Shown here piece after piece: positions 49,138 to 60,040 of a stretch of 64,000 bases of DNA. Where the stretch lies: positions 1 to 64,000 of the forward strand of contig JASWJB010000163.1 in assembly GCA_032433595.1 (NCBI GenBank). Direction: 5' to 3'. This DNA comes from Conoideocrella luteorostrata. Taxonomy: Eukaryota; Ascomycota; Sordariomycetes; Hypocreales; Clavicipitaceae. The notes beneath the pieces are model-generated. The model did no database searches. It saw only the letters and a program-made list of their open reading frames with translations, and was not told where the DNA came from. Each line of letters opens with the position of its first letter. Positions within the stretch are counted from its first letter, which is position 1. The position numbers and the translations under genes are program-made.

Positions 49138-50658
49138 CCCTTCACGACGAGGTCTGTCTGGACATCATCAAGTCGACTAAAAGCTGACGGTGGGGGCTGG
49201 GAAGTAACAACACGGGCCGTGGTCCTTACCAGACCCTTGTGAAATAATGCCAAGTCTCCTACAGAATCAGAGCCTTGGTGTGCTGATCTACATGGTTAAA
49301 AAGAATGCTCCAATAGCAATAAAGATGGATGATGGACGTGAGAGACCCAGCAGATTGAACAAACCTGAGGCGCATGCGTAATATGAAGCCTGCGATTTGG
49401 ATTGGCGGAAGAACTAAACAATGCTATTCGACTTATGGCATTCGTTCTCGAGGCGTGTAGTAAAAGATCTAACGCGTAGAGACGTGTACATGACGTAGCG
49501 TGCGAGATATCAGCGACGTAGTTGCAGATCATACATGTCGGTCGACTACAGCGTACTCCCTCCAGTGGTACATTCCAGCTATTTAGAGGGCAAAATATAC
49601 ATCTTTCGAAGCCTCTTGACCCGTAGTGCTTTGAGCTATTACTATGAGGAGAAGCAATGCCTTCAAGCGACGAAAACAGAGTCGTGCATGGACGGGTAGA
49701 TTCGCGCTCTCTCGTCATTTCGAGCTCACTACCCTGTACCCCGTACAGCGTAGAGCGTACATCATGCGGAGGTGCATTTTAGAGTAAAGGCAAGACGAAA
49801 CGCCACATCTTCAGAGCAGAGAAGCCCCCGGTGCATTACATGACGTACGGCATATGCCCGCAAACATTGCCAAGTTCACGGCGTTTTAAAACCCCGTGTT
49901 GTTGTCTGCTTTCGCCAGTGTGCCCGAGATGCTACAATTTGCGGCTTCCAGTGAAACCTTTACAGGGGTGGTACGCTGCTGACCCTTGACGAGGATTCAT
50001 TTTTATTATTAATGGAATTCTTGCGAGCGCCATTACTCTTTTTTTTTTTTTAAATTGCACCTCCGGATTGTCGACTCCGAAAGATGGTGCTTGGCTACAC
50101 GGATTAGTGGCTCGGACATACTAAGCCAAGGTCCAAGGTCCGTAATTGCTGATGCTGACACGGAAGAATAGCGGACCACTGGCCGGCTGAGGCGTTTAAG
50201 TGCGCGGGTGAGGCTTGCGGAGAGTGAATTCTCCGATGGTGCTATTGGCGGGAATATTCAGCCGTTCCAGGCACGAAACAGAACCGTCGCTGACGACACC
50301 CATGCGAGTGATCCGCGAATAATGACTCATCCGAGCGAATCAAAACACGGCGGCGATGTGCTAAAAGCCATACCACAGTTACTCGTAACTATGTTTTAGT
50401 AGGAGCATCAGGTTGAACTCTTGGTGCGAGTCTCGTCAAGTCCGTACGGAAGATCTCTTCCGAAGCTGATTGCGGCTTATTGTAGTGGCACACTTGAGGC
50501 CGCAGGAACCGTGCTCACACAAAAGTTTCGGAGTAGAGGACTACACAGTCTGCGGGAGCAGTATGAGCGAGAGACAGAGAAAGCATTCCGTGCTGCATGG
50601 ACCAGGAGGGTGAATGGTCTTGGCCTTCTCTATCTTCTATTTTAATGCCTCTTCCGGA

Positions 50659-50666
50659 TATATAAG
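50659..50666 (+). promoter_or_regulatory. TATA box of the second secreted-protein gene
   Basis: TATATAAG about 155 bp upstream of the ATG at 50819, followed by a pyrimidine-rich leader. Confidence 0.5.
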
Positions 50667-50818
50667 AAGGTTGAAGTTCGCTGCTTCGTCAGTCTATTGC
50701 GACAACTTCTCAGCTTCTCTCACACCTCTACAACCAGGACAGCAGTTTCCGCACCGGCTGATTATTATTTTCTCTCAATTTACACCCGTGGCCTTTCCGT
50801 CTTTCACAAAAAAGAAAA

Positions 50819-51423
50819 ATGAAGTTCTCTCTTCCCCTTGCCAGCGCTTTGCTGTCGCTTGCCTCCGTGGCATCAGCCGCGCCGGGACCAGGGGCAACGG
50901 TATGCAAGCCACCACCTATGTCTCGATTCGCAGAGAGCGTACGCACACGTACAGCTAACACACTGACCAAAAGGGCGCTACGACTGTCCAGCAGTTGGTC
51001 GGCGGCATGAAGACGGCGGCCGACAAGACTGGTTTCCGCCATTTCGGCTCCGACGGCGTCGTGCGATCTCTGGACGCCAACTTCAAGGTCGTAGACTACC
51101 TGCAACTTACCCCCATCCAAATAGCAGAGCTCGTCGCCGACCTGCCTTCCAAGGCCAAGGCTGGGCTCCCGAATCTTGCTGGCGTGGATGGCCGCAAGAC
51201 ACCCGCGTCCGCCGCCCAGGCTCCCACTGGAAAAGTGCTGGACGAGATCAAGGCCGGTTTCGCCAAGTCCAAGGCGGCTGTGTCCAAGAACCCGGCCGTG
51301 GGGGTCCTGGAGCAGCGAAGCTGCGGCACTGAGGTGTGCTCGTCTGATTCAGACTGCCACACTCACGGCTGCATCGGCTGCATCATCGTGTACAACGGTA
51401 TTGGATTCTGCTACGGGTTTTAA
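50819..51423 (+). CDS. Secreted precursor with C-terminal six-Cys peptide
   Basis: Two exons, 50819-50899 and 50974-51423, joined in phase 0 by a 74-nt intron (GTATGC...ACTGACC...AAAAG), giving 176 aa. Residues 1-20 are a clear signal peptide (FSLPLASALLSLASVASA). The middle 120 residues have no Cys and look like a soluble pro-region rich in Ala and Lys. The last 33 residues after LEQR carry six Cys with spacing C-x4-C-x5-C-x4-C-x2-C-x9-C, ending FCYGF. All Cys being confined to the tail suggests a small disulfide-knotted mature peptide, possibly released at the Arg before SCGTE. Function unknown; family not recognised. It is divergent from the other secreted-protein gene. Confidence 0.75.
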
Positions 51424-54400
51424 GCGTGGGCCGAGAGCCGTCGCGGAACAAACAGTTGGCCCATGTGACTGCGGAGCTCAATCGTTCCTTCGGGTTTCGT
51501 ACTGAAAGACGAAGCCAAGCCCGTGGGAAAAGACCCGCCTTAGGAGCGTGTTGAGCAACCTCATTGTCAAGTTTGTACTGCAGCACAGTCATTGCTTTTT
51601 GGGTCAACTGGCCGGCTATATTTTCTTTCTTACTTCGATCATGCAATGTTCCCACCCCAAATGTTACTACTACGAGGTGTTGCCATCCCTTTTCTTGCAA
51701 AAGCCGCTGTTTCGAATTTTAGCTCATTTCACGAGATGTAACATTAGGGTTCAGCAGCTAGGTTAGGCTTCGTAGTTCTTGAGTCTGAATAAACGGGTGG
51801 GAACTTTTCTGTTTCTTTTTATTTTAATACGCACACATGGTGCTTCTCTGCGGTGAATTCCCAACATTTGACATCCTCTAGCCGGTCCTACCGGCGACCG
51901 TGCTAGATACATCACCAGTTGTTACAAAACGATGAGATGCGAGTCTGCAACAAAGAAACGAACAAATATTAGTACGGGACAGAAGCTGCGAGTAGCATTG
52001 GCTCGCGACGTGTGCTTCCACACGAATCTCACGGACACTGACTTGACCTCTTCGACTTGCTCCGCATATTCGGTTCTGCCTCTTTTACCGCTTCTATCAG
52101 CGGTGCGCAGATGTACATGCCCAAAGAGAAAATTCTCAACTCCACGCCAGAGCGCGCAAATACCTGTTCAGTCTGCCTTTGGGCTATTTAGTCTGTAAAT
52201 ACATGCAACACAACAAATCTTTCGTCGTAAGATATAGGCATGCCTGACAAACGGCTGACATTTGCGATTCCCAACACTCTGCTATCGAGATTCTGTTGGA
52301 TATAAGACATTATTACATCTTACTGAATGAACATTTAGTGAGCTCACACTTTTGTGCTATGGCGCAACGGTTATACAATTTATACAATTCGACAGATTCA
52401 CAGCCAAAGGCCAGCTCTATGTGGTCACTGTTGCAAAGCCGTTCATGGACATTGGGTGCCACTTTTCATCTTCAGAGCCCTGTACATACTATGCCAAAAC
52501 CTTGACATGGCTTTCAGTGTTGGGCCTGGCAGCGAAAACACTTCTCCAGTGCGTCGTCATTATTCAGCTCGTATATTTCTTTCTAGGGGCCAACGGTCCT
52601 CAAGTTCAAAGTTTCAGGATGTTGCTACAGGCTACACTGACATTCGCTCATTTCTATGCGTGAAACAATACCAGAAAGTACTCGGCCCGGCATACGTGAT
52701 TGTACGGCCATGGATTCTGCTGAAAATCTCTCTTGGTGTAGTGAAGAGGCTGAAGGAGATCAAGAACAGCCTTGCTCACGAAGCTGGCTATGACACGCAC
52801 ATGAATTCTTGCCCGAGGCAAATGGATCAATTGCATACTAATACTAACTTTGTCATTAGTGAGAAGTTATCGCCCTCTTCCTCATACCGGCTGATCCAAG
52901 CTGCTCCTGACACATCTGACAAAACTACGGTTGCCGACACTCCAGTATAATATATCAGTCGTCGAACGCCGTGGTAGGAAACAGTCGCAGTTCTGCAGGA
53001 GAGGATATTCCTTCCAGGCATGGAGACCCTTCGAAAGCTCCTCGATACCGATGACGGCCTGGGCGGTGAACAGTGTATTACCGCTATCGGCGAGTTCGAC
53101 CTCAACGACATTCAATAAGAGCTAAGTGGCTTGGACTCTCTGATCTTCCAGGACAAATAGAGCCCACGGCTAGAAAAAGCTCCTCAGTCTTGCCATCGCT
53201 GTGAGGAGAGGAACAAAGTTATGTTTTGAGTCTTTGCAAATACACGGCGATGGGTTCAGTTCTCTGCGGCGTTGAGGGAACTATGCACTTGGGAACACAA
53301 AGGCTATGCAGTTCACACCTGGTACACCTGAGGGCTACTTGATGTCTGCTGACGTCTATTCATATCTAGGTTTTGCGCCACACTAGCGCCAATCCAGCAC
53401 TAGTTGGGAACAAAAGATTCTCGTCGGCTTCGCGTCGATGAGCGGGGAAAGGCTAGCAGTGACTTCGGCACTAGCTGGAGAAGAAGCTGCTAACGGTAAA
53501 TGGTTAACGGCTAAAACTAATAGCGTGTTTATGCAAGGAGCTAAAATCGACGTCTGTTTCAGGGATGCGCTCGCCGGCCGGCCGGCTGTCTGATAGATGT
53601 TCAATACGGGCTCAATATGGACCCTGCGCATGCCAGAAAGCTCCTGCATTCTCTAGAAGGACGGGGTCCAGTGAGTCGGACTCTGGTTGGGGGTTGTATC
53701 TGTGACTGGAAGCACATTGTCACGTCGTTTCCGCTATTTTATAGTATCGCGACACAAGCTTATTACAATGCACTGTCGAGCTCAGGGACTAGGGAGCTGG
53801 GATGGTTCCGCTGCGCTTTTTTAAGATGTCGACAAAGTATTCCATCATAATTACCACACGTGCGTTCTGTTCTTTCGCCGAAAGACTCGAGGCTGGGGAC
53901 CAACTTGTCGCTCCTCATCTTCGAGCTGCATGTTCCAGAACAGTTCTCAAGAGTCGTGTTAGCGGTTCCGAATCTAAAAACTCTGACATCTTGTTACACT
54001 CTTATTGTATATGTAATGTGGAATAAAATTAGAGTAGCTGCCAGCTCGGATTATAAGAGGGACTTGTCTGCTGCTGTGAACAAAAGATGTCGGGGTGTTG
54101 AGCGACATTTGTAAACAATGTCTATAGCCCTTGGCATCGACATATCGGCCAGATTCTAAAGTTCGAGCATCGCGCTGGTCTTCCCATCAAACATAGTATT
54201 CCGGCACGCCGGTTATGGGCCACGGGGGCACGAAGAGTTCGTATTTTTTCAAGGTAGGGCTAGAGCATCGCATGAAATAAGTGCATGACCAGACTAGACG
54301 TGTTAAGCACTTGTTCCATATAATGAGAGGCCAAGGTGGGATCGGTTATACGATCCATATCCCAAAGCTCTGTTCGATCCTGCGTTTGTTAGAAGTACAA

Positions 54401-55334
54401 TTGTGTCACGAGAATGAAGCCTATTTGTAAGATCAAACGCGGTCTTGACCACAAATATTTAATGCGACTGATTTCTTCCAAAATCTGGCCAGCTAAGAAT
54501 TGTCTATGTGAAGGTATCAATTTCCTTGTCAATGCAGAGAGACATACAAGGATGATTTCACTGAATTAAACGACTGTATCCGCTCACATTGTGACAAATA
54601 GCATATTGGGGTTTCGACGACACGCACGCAAGCGCCTCCTAACAGTCTTACGGATCCCCGTCGAGGAAAAGTGGCGGGTTTCCCTCTCGCAACGGCGGCG
54701 TATCTACCATGTCTATCGCGCTTCATTTTGCTGTATATGAGTCTCGGAAAGTCTTGAGCAGATCTCGGTCGGATGATACACTGACCCCTGAAGCAAACGC
54801 TGCCTTGAAATTGGCTCGGCTGAAGTGAAGACTTGCGGGTGTGGTGTATGGCGTGCCCAAATTCGAATACAGTCGGCGATATTGAGTAAAGGTGTAGTTA
54901 TTGTCTACAAAATAGACTTGAATTCTGACATTTACAAGCTGGCTAGAATCCCTCTTATAGCTAACTGCATAGCTCGACCAAATTAGTCACGCTCAAATTC
55001 GTAGGTGGGCCAGCTCACTTCTCATTTCCGCCTCAACTACAATAACAACCTGTAAAAACAGTACTAGGTGCAAACCAATAAGATATTCACATAAACTAGA
55101 AGCGTCAATCCTCTTTAATTTAAAGGCAGCACACAGAAAAGCGCCCAGGCTCCCGCTCGGCCGTCTCACTTTCGCCTCCAACCCCACTTCCCCTCCGAAT
55201 CCTGGCAATGCGTTCGATGGCCCTGCAAACAAGAGCTGACGGCGTCATAGATGCAGCATACGCATTGTAGAGTATCATAGTGGGCGGCGAATCGGGCGCA
55301 TCGGCTTCCCCGCTCTTCTTTCGACCCCCTGATC
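51424..55334. other. 3.9-kb gene-poor stretch
   Basis: AT-rich in places. A 198-codon plus-strand frame (52354-52950) and an overlapping 103-codon frame have no recognisable motif and no splice support. A short ATG frame at 53020 (METLRKLLDTDDG...) is isolated. No gene supported. Confidence 0.45.
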
Positions 55335-57965
55335 CTACCTTGACCTCTCGGAATGTCTTGTCCCCGCTCGCACGGTCTTTACAATGCCTCGGGGCTTCTC
55401 GCTCCAGACAACTTTTGGCATCTTTGACGGCCTGTCACTTTGACGTCCTGAAGGATTCACTCTTCGCGAGTTCGAGGACAGACGTGTATTACTTTCAAGC
55501 ATCTCATATTCAGGCTCCATCTTGGCCAGTCTTCGACTTGTCCGCTCCTTTGTGAACACCCTACGCTGCCTCTTGCGGCGGGTTTGTGGTGCTGTCAGTC
55601 TATTCTCACCTAGCCCTTCGGGCCCGTCAGTCTCGGAACTGCGACGACGTCTGTTTTGTGGTAAAACTTTGGCTTGTATTGATGAGTTCGGTGCACGTGG
55701 CGGTGTTTTCGATTTGGTAAATTCAGCCGGCACCTGTTCGTCGTGTGCTGGTTCCGGTTCTATGAGTCGTTCGACGTCTTGACGTTCTCTTTGCTCATGG
55801 TCTTCTACGATACCCCAGAGTTTTTTATCCGATAAAGAAATTCTAATGCGGTTTGACAATATCTCTCTTAGCTGTCGGCGAGACAGGCGAGCGAGGATAT
55901 ATTTGCGCCACATGTTTATCGCATTGTTTTCCTCGTGGTAAAAAGGGCTGCGGTCGCGCAATTTTTCGGGCAAAAGCTCCCCGTAAAAACGAACAAAAGC
56001 CTCATTGTGCTCTTGAGACCTGACGGCTTCGGCTGTCTTTTCCTGATCAGTGGTTGGAGGATGCTCCGGACAAGGGTTCGCCTTGTACCATTTATACATG
56101 GCAGCATCAGCGTCGTACGCAGTTTGGATTTGCTCCAGCGTCCAGCCCTTCTTTGGGAGATTGTTGCAAGCTGTCATGCGGCCAATTGCAAGGGAGAAGT
56201 TGGGAGGTTCTTCGCCGGGAGAGAGGTTTGTTGCTGCGGCGGCGGCTCGTCTGTAGTCGTCTTGGTGCCACCACCTGATATCGGGTATCATCGTGTCGGT
56301 TGACTTGCTGTTGTAGTTCTTTGTGGTATCTCGGTCGCTGAGAGTTTTGTGAGAAGCGTCCTGGGCAGTTCGAGATGCTATTGCTGGCAACTGCTGCTGC
56401 CCTTCTCCGCTCCCAGCACACCTCTTGTTGTCAATCCTAACGTGAGCCCATTCGATCGGATACGCGAAATCCCGCACAATAGGCATTCCGGGTGAGTTGA
56501 GATTCTGGAACGCGCCTCCCATGTCTACTTGGGTAGGTGCGGTTGCCCTCTGCTGGAGGCGCGCCAATTCTTCAAGCTCCCATTGTACGACCGTTTGGAT
56601 GACTTCACGTTCTCGTTCCTGTTCGTCCTCGATTCTTTCCAAAGCTTGTGCATGTGATGGAACGTAGACTGTGGGGTCAGACAAGGCCTCACGTTGTTGC
56701 CGCCGGGAGAGACGACCGTGGATGCCTTTGCGCCAGAGATCACCTGCAGTGTTTAAATCATTGAGCCTTGGATAATGGTTGGAGGGATATATTCTGTAGA
56801 TCCTCGAGGGGGAGCTTAATACGTCGGGCTTAATCTCTCCGTAATAGCGAACAAGAGCGTCATAATACTTTTGATGCCTGGCATATTCAGCCCTCTTTTC
56901 CTCCTCCGTGACTGGAACACGCCGTGGAGGAGGGTTCGCCTTACTGAACTCATGCATAGCAACGTTAGTGTCGTATGCAGCATTAATCTGCTCCTGAGTC
57001 CAGCCGCGCCTTGAGTTTTCAACATGAGCCTTAAAACGCTTTTTTTCAATGCGGAACCGCTCCTTGTCTTTGTCGCGAAAGACTTCTATTGCCTCTCTGG
57101 CTCGCCTGTACCCGTCTTGGTGCCATGACCTGATATATTCAGTTAAGGAGACTTTGCTGCTCTCGTACTGCTCTTCGGGTGATCGGCCGTCGAGGAAACA
57201 CGGCTCGTTCACTCCGCACCACTCGATTATGTCCCATCTAAATTCATCTTGCTTCCACTCGCCGTACCTTAGTGGCCCGCTCCACGCCTGATCGCGAAAG
57301 GTGGTAGGGACAGGAGGGCACGTCGAGAGCTCGCCGACGTCCTCATCGCCTTTGATGCACGGAGACGGGGAGATACAACCGTCTCCGTCAATCGCGGGCG
57401 CCGTCGTCACGTTGGGCGGTTCAGCAGGAAATGCCATGATTTCGTGCCACGTCTTCCCCTCTGCAAGCATACGGCCATCTATGTCGCATTGTATGTTGCT
57501 CATAGCTTTCAAACGCTCTCTGAAGGAAGCACTCTGAGGCTCCTCATCGGTCGTGGATATGGCTTCCCAATGCTGGAACCATTCTTGTCCGTAATGAAGC
57601 CGGGCCCATTCCATGAGTTCCTGCCACGTCTTTCCTTTCAGTCGCAGCTTTCCCTTTTGCTTCTTATTTTCCATACTTCTCAGTTCATCCCGGCGCTCAC
57701 GGTAGATTTGATCAAACTCAAGGTAATTGTTTCTTTCCTCAAGCGCAATCTTTTGCAATCTGTACCACTCTTCGCCAAAATGCTTTCGACCCCACGCCGC
57801 GTATTCGTCGGGGATATATATTTCTGGCTCTGGTGTCCATGGTCTTTGTGGTGGCTGTTCGACTTCATGACTGATGGTCATAGGTTCTCGGCTTTCGTTG
57901 GACGGAGGACGTGCATGGTCGCTGGGGGCGGCCGTAGCGGATGACTGACGCGTAGATGCAGACAT
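55335..57965 (-). CDS. Lineage-specific protein with two kinds of internal duplication
   Basis: A single 876-aa frame from the ATG at 57965; the frame is open to 58139 but that extension looks like leader. The first 50 residues are Ser/Pro-rich. A small module occurs twice: HFGEEWYRLQ (about 62-71) and HYGQEWFQHW (about 124-133), each followed or preceded by GKTW(Q/H)E(L/I)M (about 111 and 170). A larger module of about 175-180 residues occurs twice, at about 278-458 and 563-736, sharing WHQDxYRRA, GW(T)xEQIxxAYD, KANPxP, VRxYGE, WRKxI and RLSRRQxREILS-like elements. The C-terminal 80 residues are basic (RRKRQRRVFTKERTSRRLAK), suggesting nuclear or nucleic-acid binding. I recognise no known domain. 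Codon use looks coding throughout. Confidence 0.75.
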   Translation of the reverse strand: MSASTRQSSATAAPSDHARPPSNESREPMTISHEVEQPPQRPWTPEPEIYIPDEYAAWGRKHFGEEWYRLQKIALEERNNYLEFDQIYRERRDELRSMENKKQKGKLRLKGKTWQELMEWARLHYGQEWFQHWEAISTTDEEPQSASFRERLKAMSNIQCDIDGRMLAEGKTWHEIMAFPAEPPNVTTAPAIDGDGCISPSPCIKGDEDVGELSTCPPVPTTFRDQAWSGPLRYGEWKQDEFRWDIIEWCGVNEPCFLDGRSPEEQYESSKVSLTEYIRSWHQDGYRRAREAIEVFRDKDKERFRIEKKRFKAHVENSRRGWTQEQINAAYDTNVAMHEFSKANPPPRRVPVTEEEKRAEYARHQKYYDALVRYYGEIKPDVLSSPSRIYRIYPSNHYPRLNDLNTAGDLWRKGIHGRLSRRQQREALSDPTVYVPSHAQALERIEDEQEREREVIQTVVQWELEELARLQQRATAPTQVDMGGAFQNLNSPGMPIVRDFAYPIEWAHVRIDNKRCAGSGEGQQQLPAIASRTAQDASHKTLSDRDTTKNYNSKSTDTMIPDIRWWHQDDYRRAAAAATNLSPGEEPPNFSLAIGRMTACNNLPKKGWTLEQIQTAYDADAAMYKWYKANPCPEHPPTTDQEKTAEAVRSQEHNEAFVRFYGELLPEKLRDRSPFYHEENNAINMWRKYILARLSRRQLREILSNRIRISLSDKKLWGIVEDHEQRERQDVERLIEPEPAHDEQVPAEFTKSKTPPRAPNSSIQAKVLPQNRRRRSSETDGPEGLGENRLTAPQTRRKRQRRVFTKERTSRRLAKMEPEYEMLESNTRLSSNSRRVNPSGRQSDRPSKMPKVVWSEKPRGIVKTVRAGTRHSERSR

Positions 57966-59031
57966 GCTCGTTATGATGATGGAGAAATGAAGTATCAAAG
58001 AGGTCCGGTGCCAGAAAGGCTTGGCAATTCGAGATAGATGTTGACGGAACGAAGAGGTTGATCCGCCTAGCTCATCGGTTTGCGAAAAGCCGTTTATTGT
58101 TCTGAGCTTCCGCCATTCACGGAAACCCCAACCATTCATCCATCCCCCCTTGTTTTAGTCGGTGAGCATACATACATTCAAATCTTTTGTTGCGGCCAAG
58201 CAAATACACTGCGTGGAATGATGAATATACGCATGACTCAACCAACACGAAGCGTGTGACTTGACCGAAAAACGTGCTACCCGATGTTGTGTTTTGTGGT
58301 TGTGGTTGTGGTAAAGAGGTGGTTCGAACGAACCTCACCGGTCTCATTGGCTAGTTGTGGCGTTCAGAGCCGCACGCTTGCAGCAGACTTTTTCAACGCA
58401 TAATGTCGCGAGACCTGAATAAATGGCCCATCCAAGAAGAAACATGGTGGATCCGGAATGGCCTTGAACAAGCGTAACATCCGATAGTTGTAGCATTTGA
58501 GCACGCCATCTCGACAGCATAACTCAAAGGCCGCCATGAATTGCAGACAGTAACAAAGGGGGTAGCCGCAGTGGCGAGGCAAGCATCAAAAGTGACCGCT
58601 AACCTCAAGCCAAGCTACTTGTTGTACGACTACCCGCTCCATCCACATGCCTCTAACGTACCAGCAGCCACATGGTCCGCCTTGCCGTCCCGCTATGCCA
58701 CAATTCGTTGCGTAAATCCCTTGTCTGCGTGACGCTGTTTCATGTGTCAAGTGACGCGATAAATAGACAAAGCGAAGATGGGGCGAGCAGTGACCATGGT
58801 CGAGCTTTGACAGAAGATTTGACGAGGACTGGTCGGAGCGCCTTGCCAGAAAGCACCTCGCGGAAAACTGCTGGGAAACCACAAAAAACCTACAGAAAAT
58901 CACGGCTACCACATGGAGTCAAATGGAAGATTAAGAACAAGCTGATTCATCAAAATCTGACACACCGGACTCTGGACATAGAGAGCTATCAACAGCCTCA
59001 CCAATGTGCGATAGCATCAATTTGGTCTTGA
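57966..59031. other. Intergenic region
   Basis: About 1.07 kb: leader and promoter of the duplicated-module gene, then sequence with no recognised gene up to the kinase relic. Confidence 0.5.
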
Positions 59032-60040
59032 TCAAAACTTGATCGAACCTAGCGTATCACAGGGCGTGCCTTCACAAAGAGGCACGAAGATGTTGATGTT
59101 GTCTCCAGTGTCGAATCCCTGGACGTGGAAATGCGGTACGATATGCGGCAGCCAATGAATCCGGAATGGAGAGCTTACACGTCTTAGACGTCGAACCGTC
59201 CTCATCTCGTTTGTCACACACTCTCTGACATCATCGTCCGCGCCAGCATGTTTCTTCACGGCAACAACTTTACGAGGCAGGTGATCGCCGGTATGCATCT
59301 CAATAACTTGGTACACCGCACCTCCACTCCCTCCTCCTTCAAGTCGGCCAAGCATCGTGGTTTCGATGAATGCGTCTGCTGAAGCCTGATAGTCTGGGTT
59401 GTTAGTCAATCCGGCAACCTGATCGCTTGGGCTTAGTTCAGCAACTGCCTGCTCCAAAGCCCTTTCACGCATTTTGTCAGGGTCGTCCCGCCTCGCAAAC
59501 GACAGCACGCGTCGGCGGTTCTGGTGTCCTATTCGATATCGTATGGCGGTGGCATGAGCTGAAATTCAGCATCGCGCATTTTCAGGATCCACCGGCGGTC
59601 GTAGGGAGTGGTTTCATATATAGAACGGCGGCGATAGTCCGACTGAAATACCACGGCGTCGACGGGTCGCCGTTGACTTGGGCTGCCCTCTTAACACCTG
59701 TTTTTGCCCCTCTTCAGTAGCCTCGCAATTGATCTCAAATAATTGCGAATCGTTGTTTTCCGACACCAACTCTGCGCTCTTTTCGTGAACATCAAAATAG
59801 CACCGACCGGTTGTTGAAAAGTTATTGTCGTGGATCACATCGATTGTTGGCTTGTACCGGCCAACGTTTGCGACCCTGTGGGGATTTTTGCCTCCTCCAG
59901 CCCATTTCTCAAGCCTACATGGCTCGAGTTGCCGTATTTGACGATTTGTTGTCTATCTTGGCTCGCAGGATCGACAACGATATCTGCGGCTGGTTGGTTC
60001 AAAGATATGAGATGGAAAATTGTCTTGTAGGGATCCATCT
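59032..60040 (-). pseudogene. Decayed FHA-like/protein kinase gene
   Basis: The 59508-59032 frame holds a kinase N-lobe: a Gly-rich loop (GGGSGGAVY), the ATP-binding Lys in VVAVKKH, a helix-C-like Glu, and a hinge-like stretch NINIFVPLCEG, then a stop. The C-lobe (HRD, DFG) is missing and I do not find it downstream. Upstream on the same strand, 60038-59835, 59838-59614 and 59615-59525 carry pieces in different frames (ADIVVDP..., STTGRCYFDVHEKSAELV, WILKMRDAEFQL) that resemble the FHA-like region preceding kinases in some fungal proteins. Frame changes between pieces and loss of the C-lobe indicate decay; splicing cannot obviously rescue it. The kinase N-lobe is the firmest part; the FHA reading is inference. 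Confidence 0.5.

Larger units (their letters stand above)
48934..50818. other. Divergent promoter region between two secreted-protein genes
   Basis: About 1.9 kb. TATA boxes for both genes are listed separately. The middle contains a T-rich stretch near 50038-50051 and no recognisable gene. Confidence 0.55.

Noticed and set aside
52354..52950. 198-codon plus-strand ORF
   Set aside because: No recognisable motif and a competing overlapping frame; no splice or promoter support.
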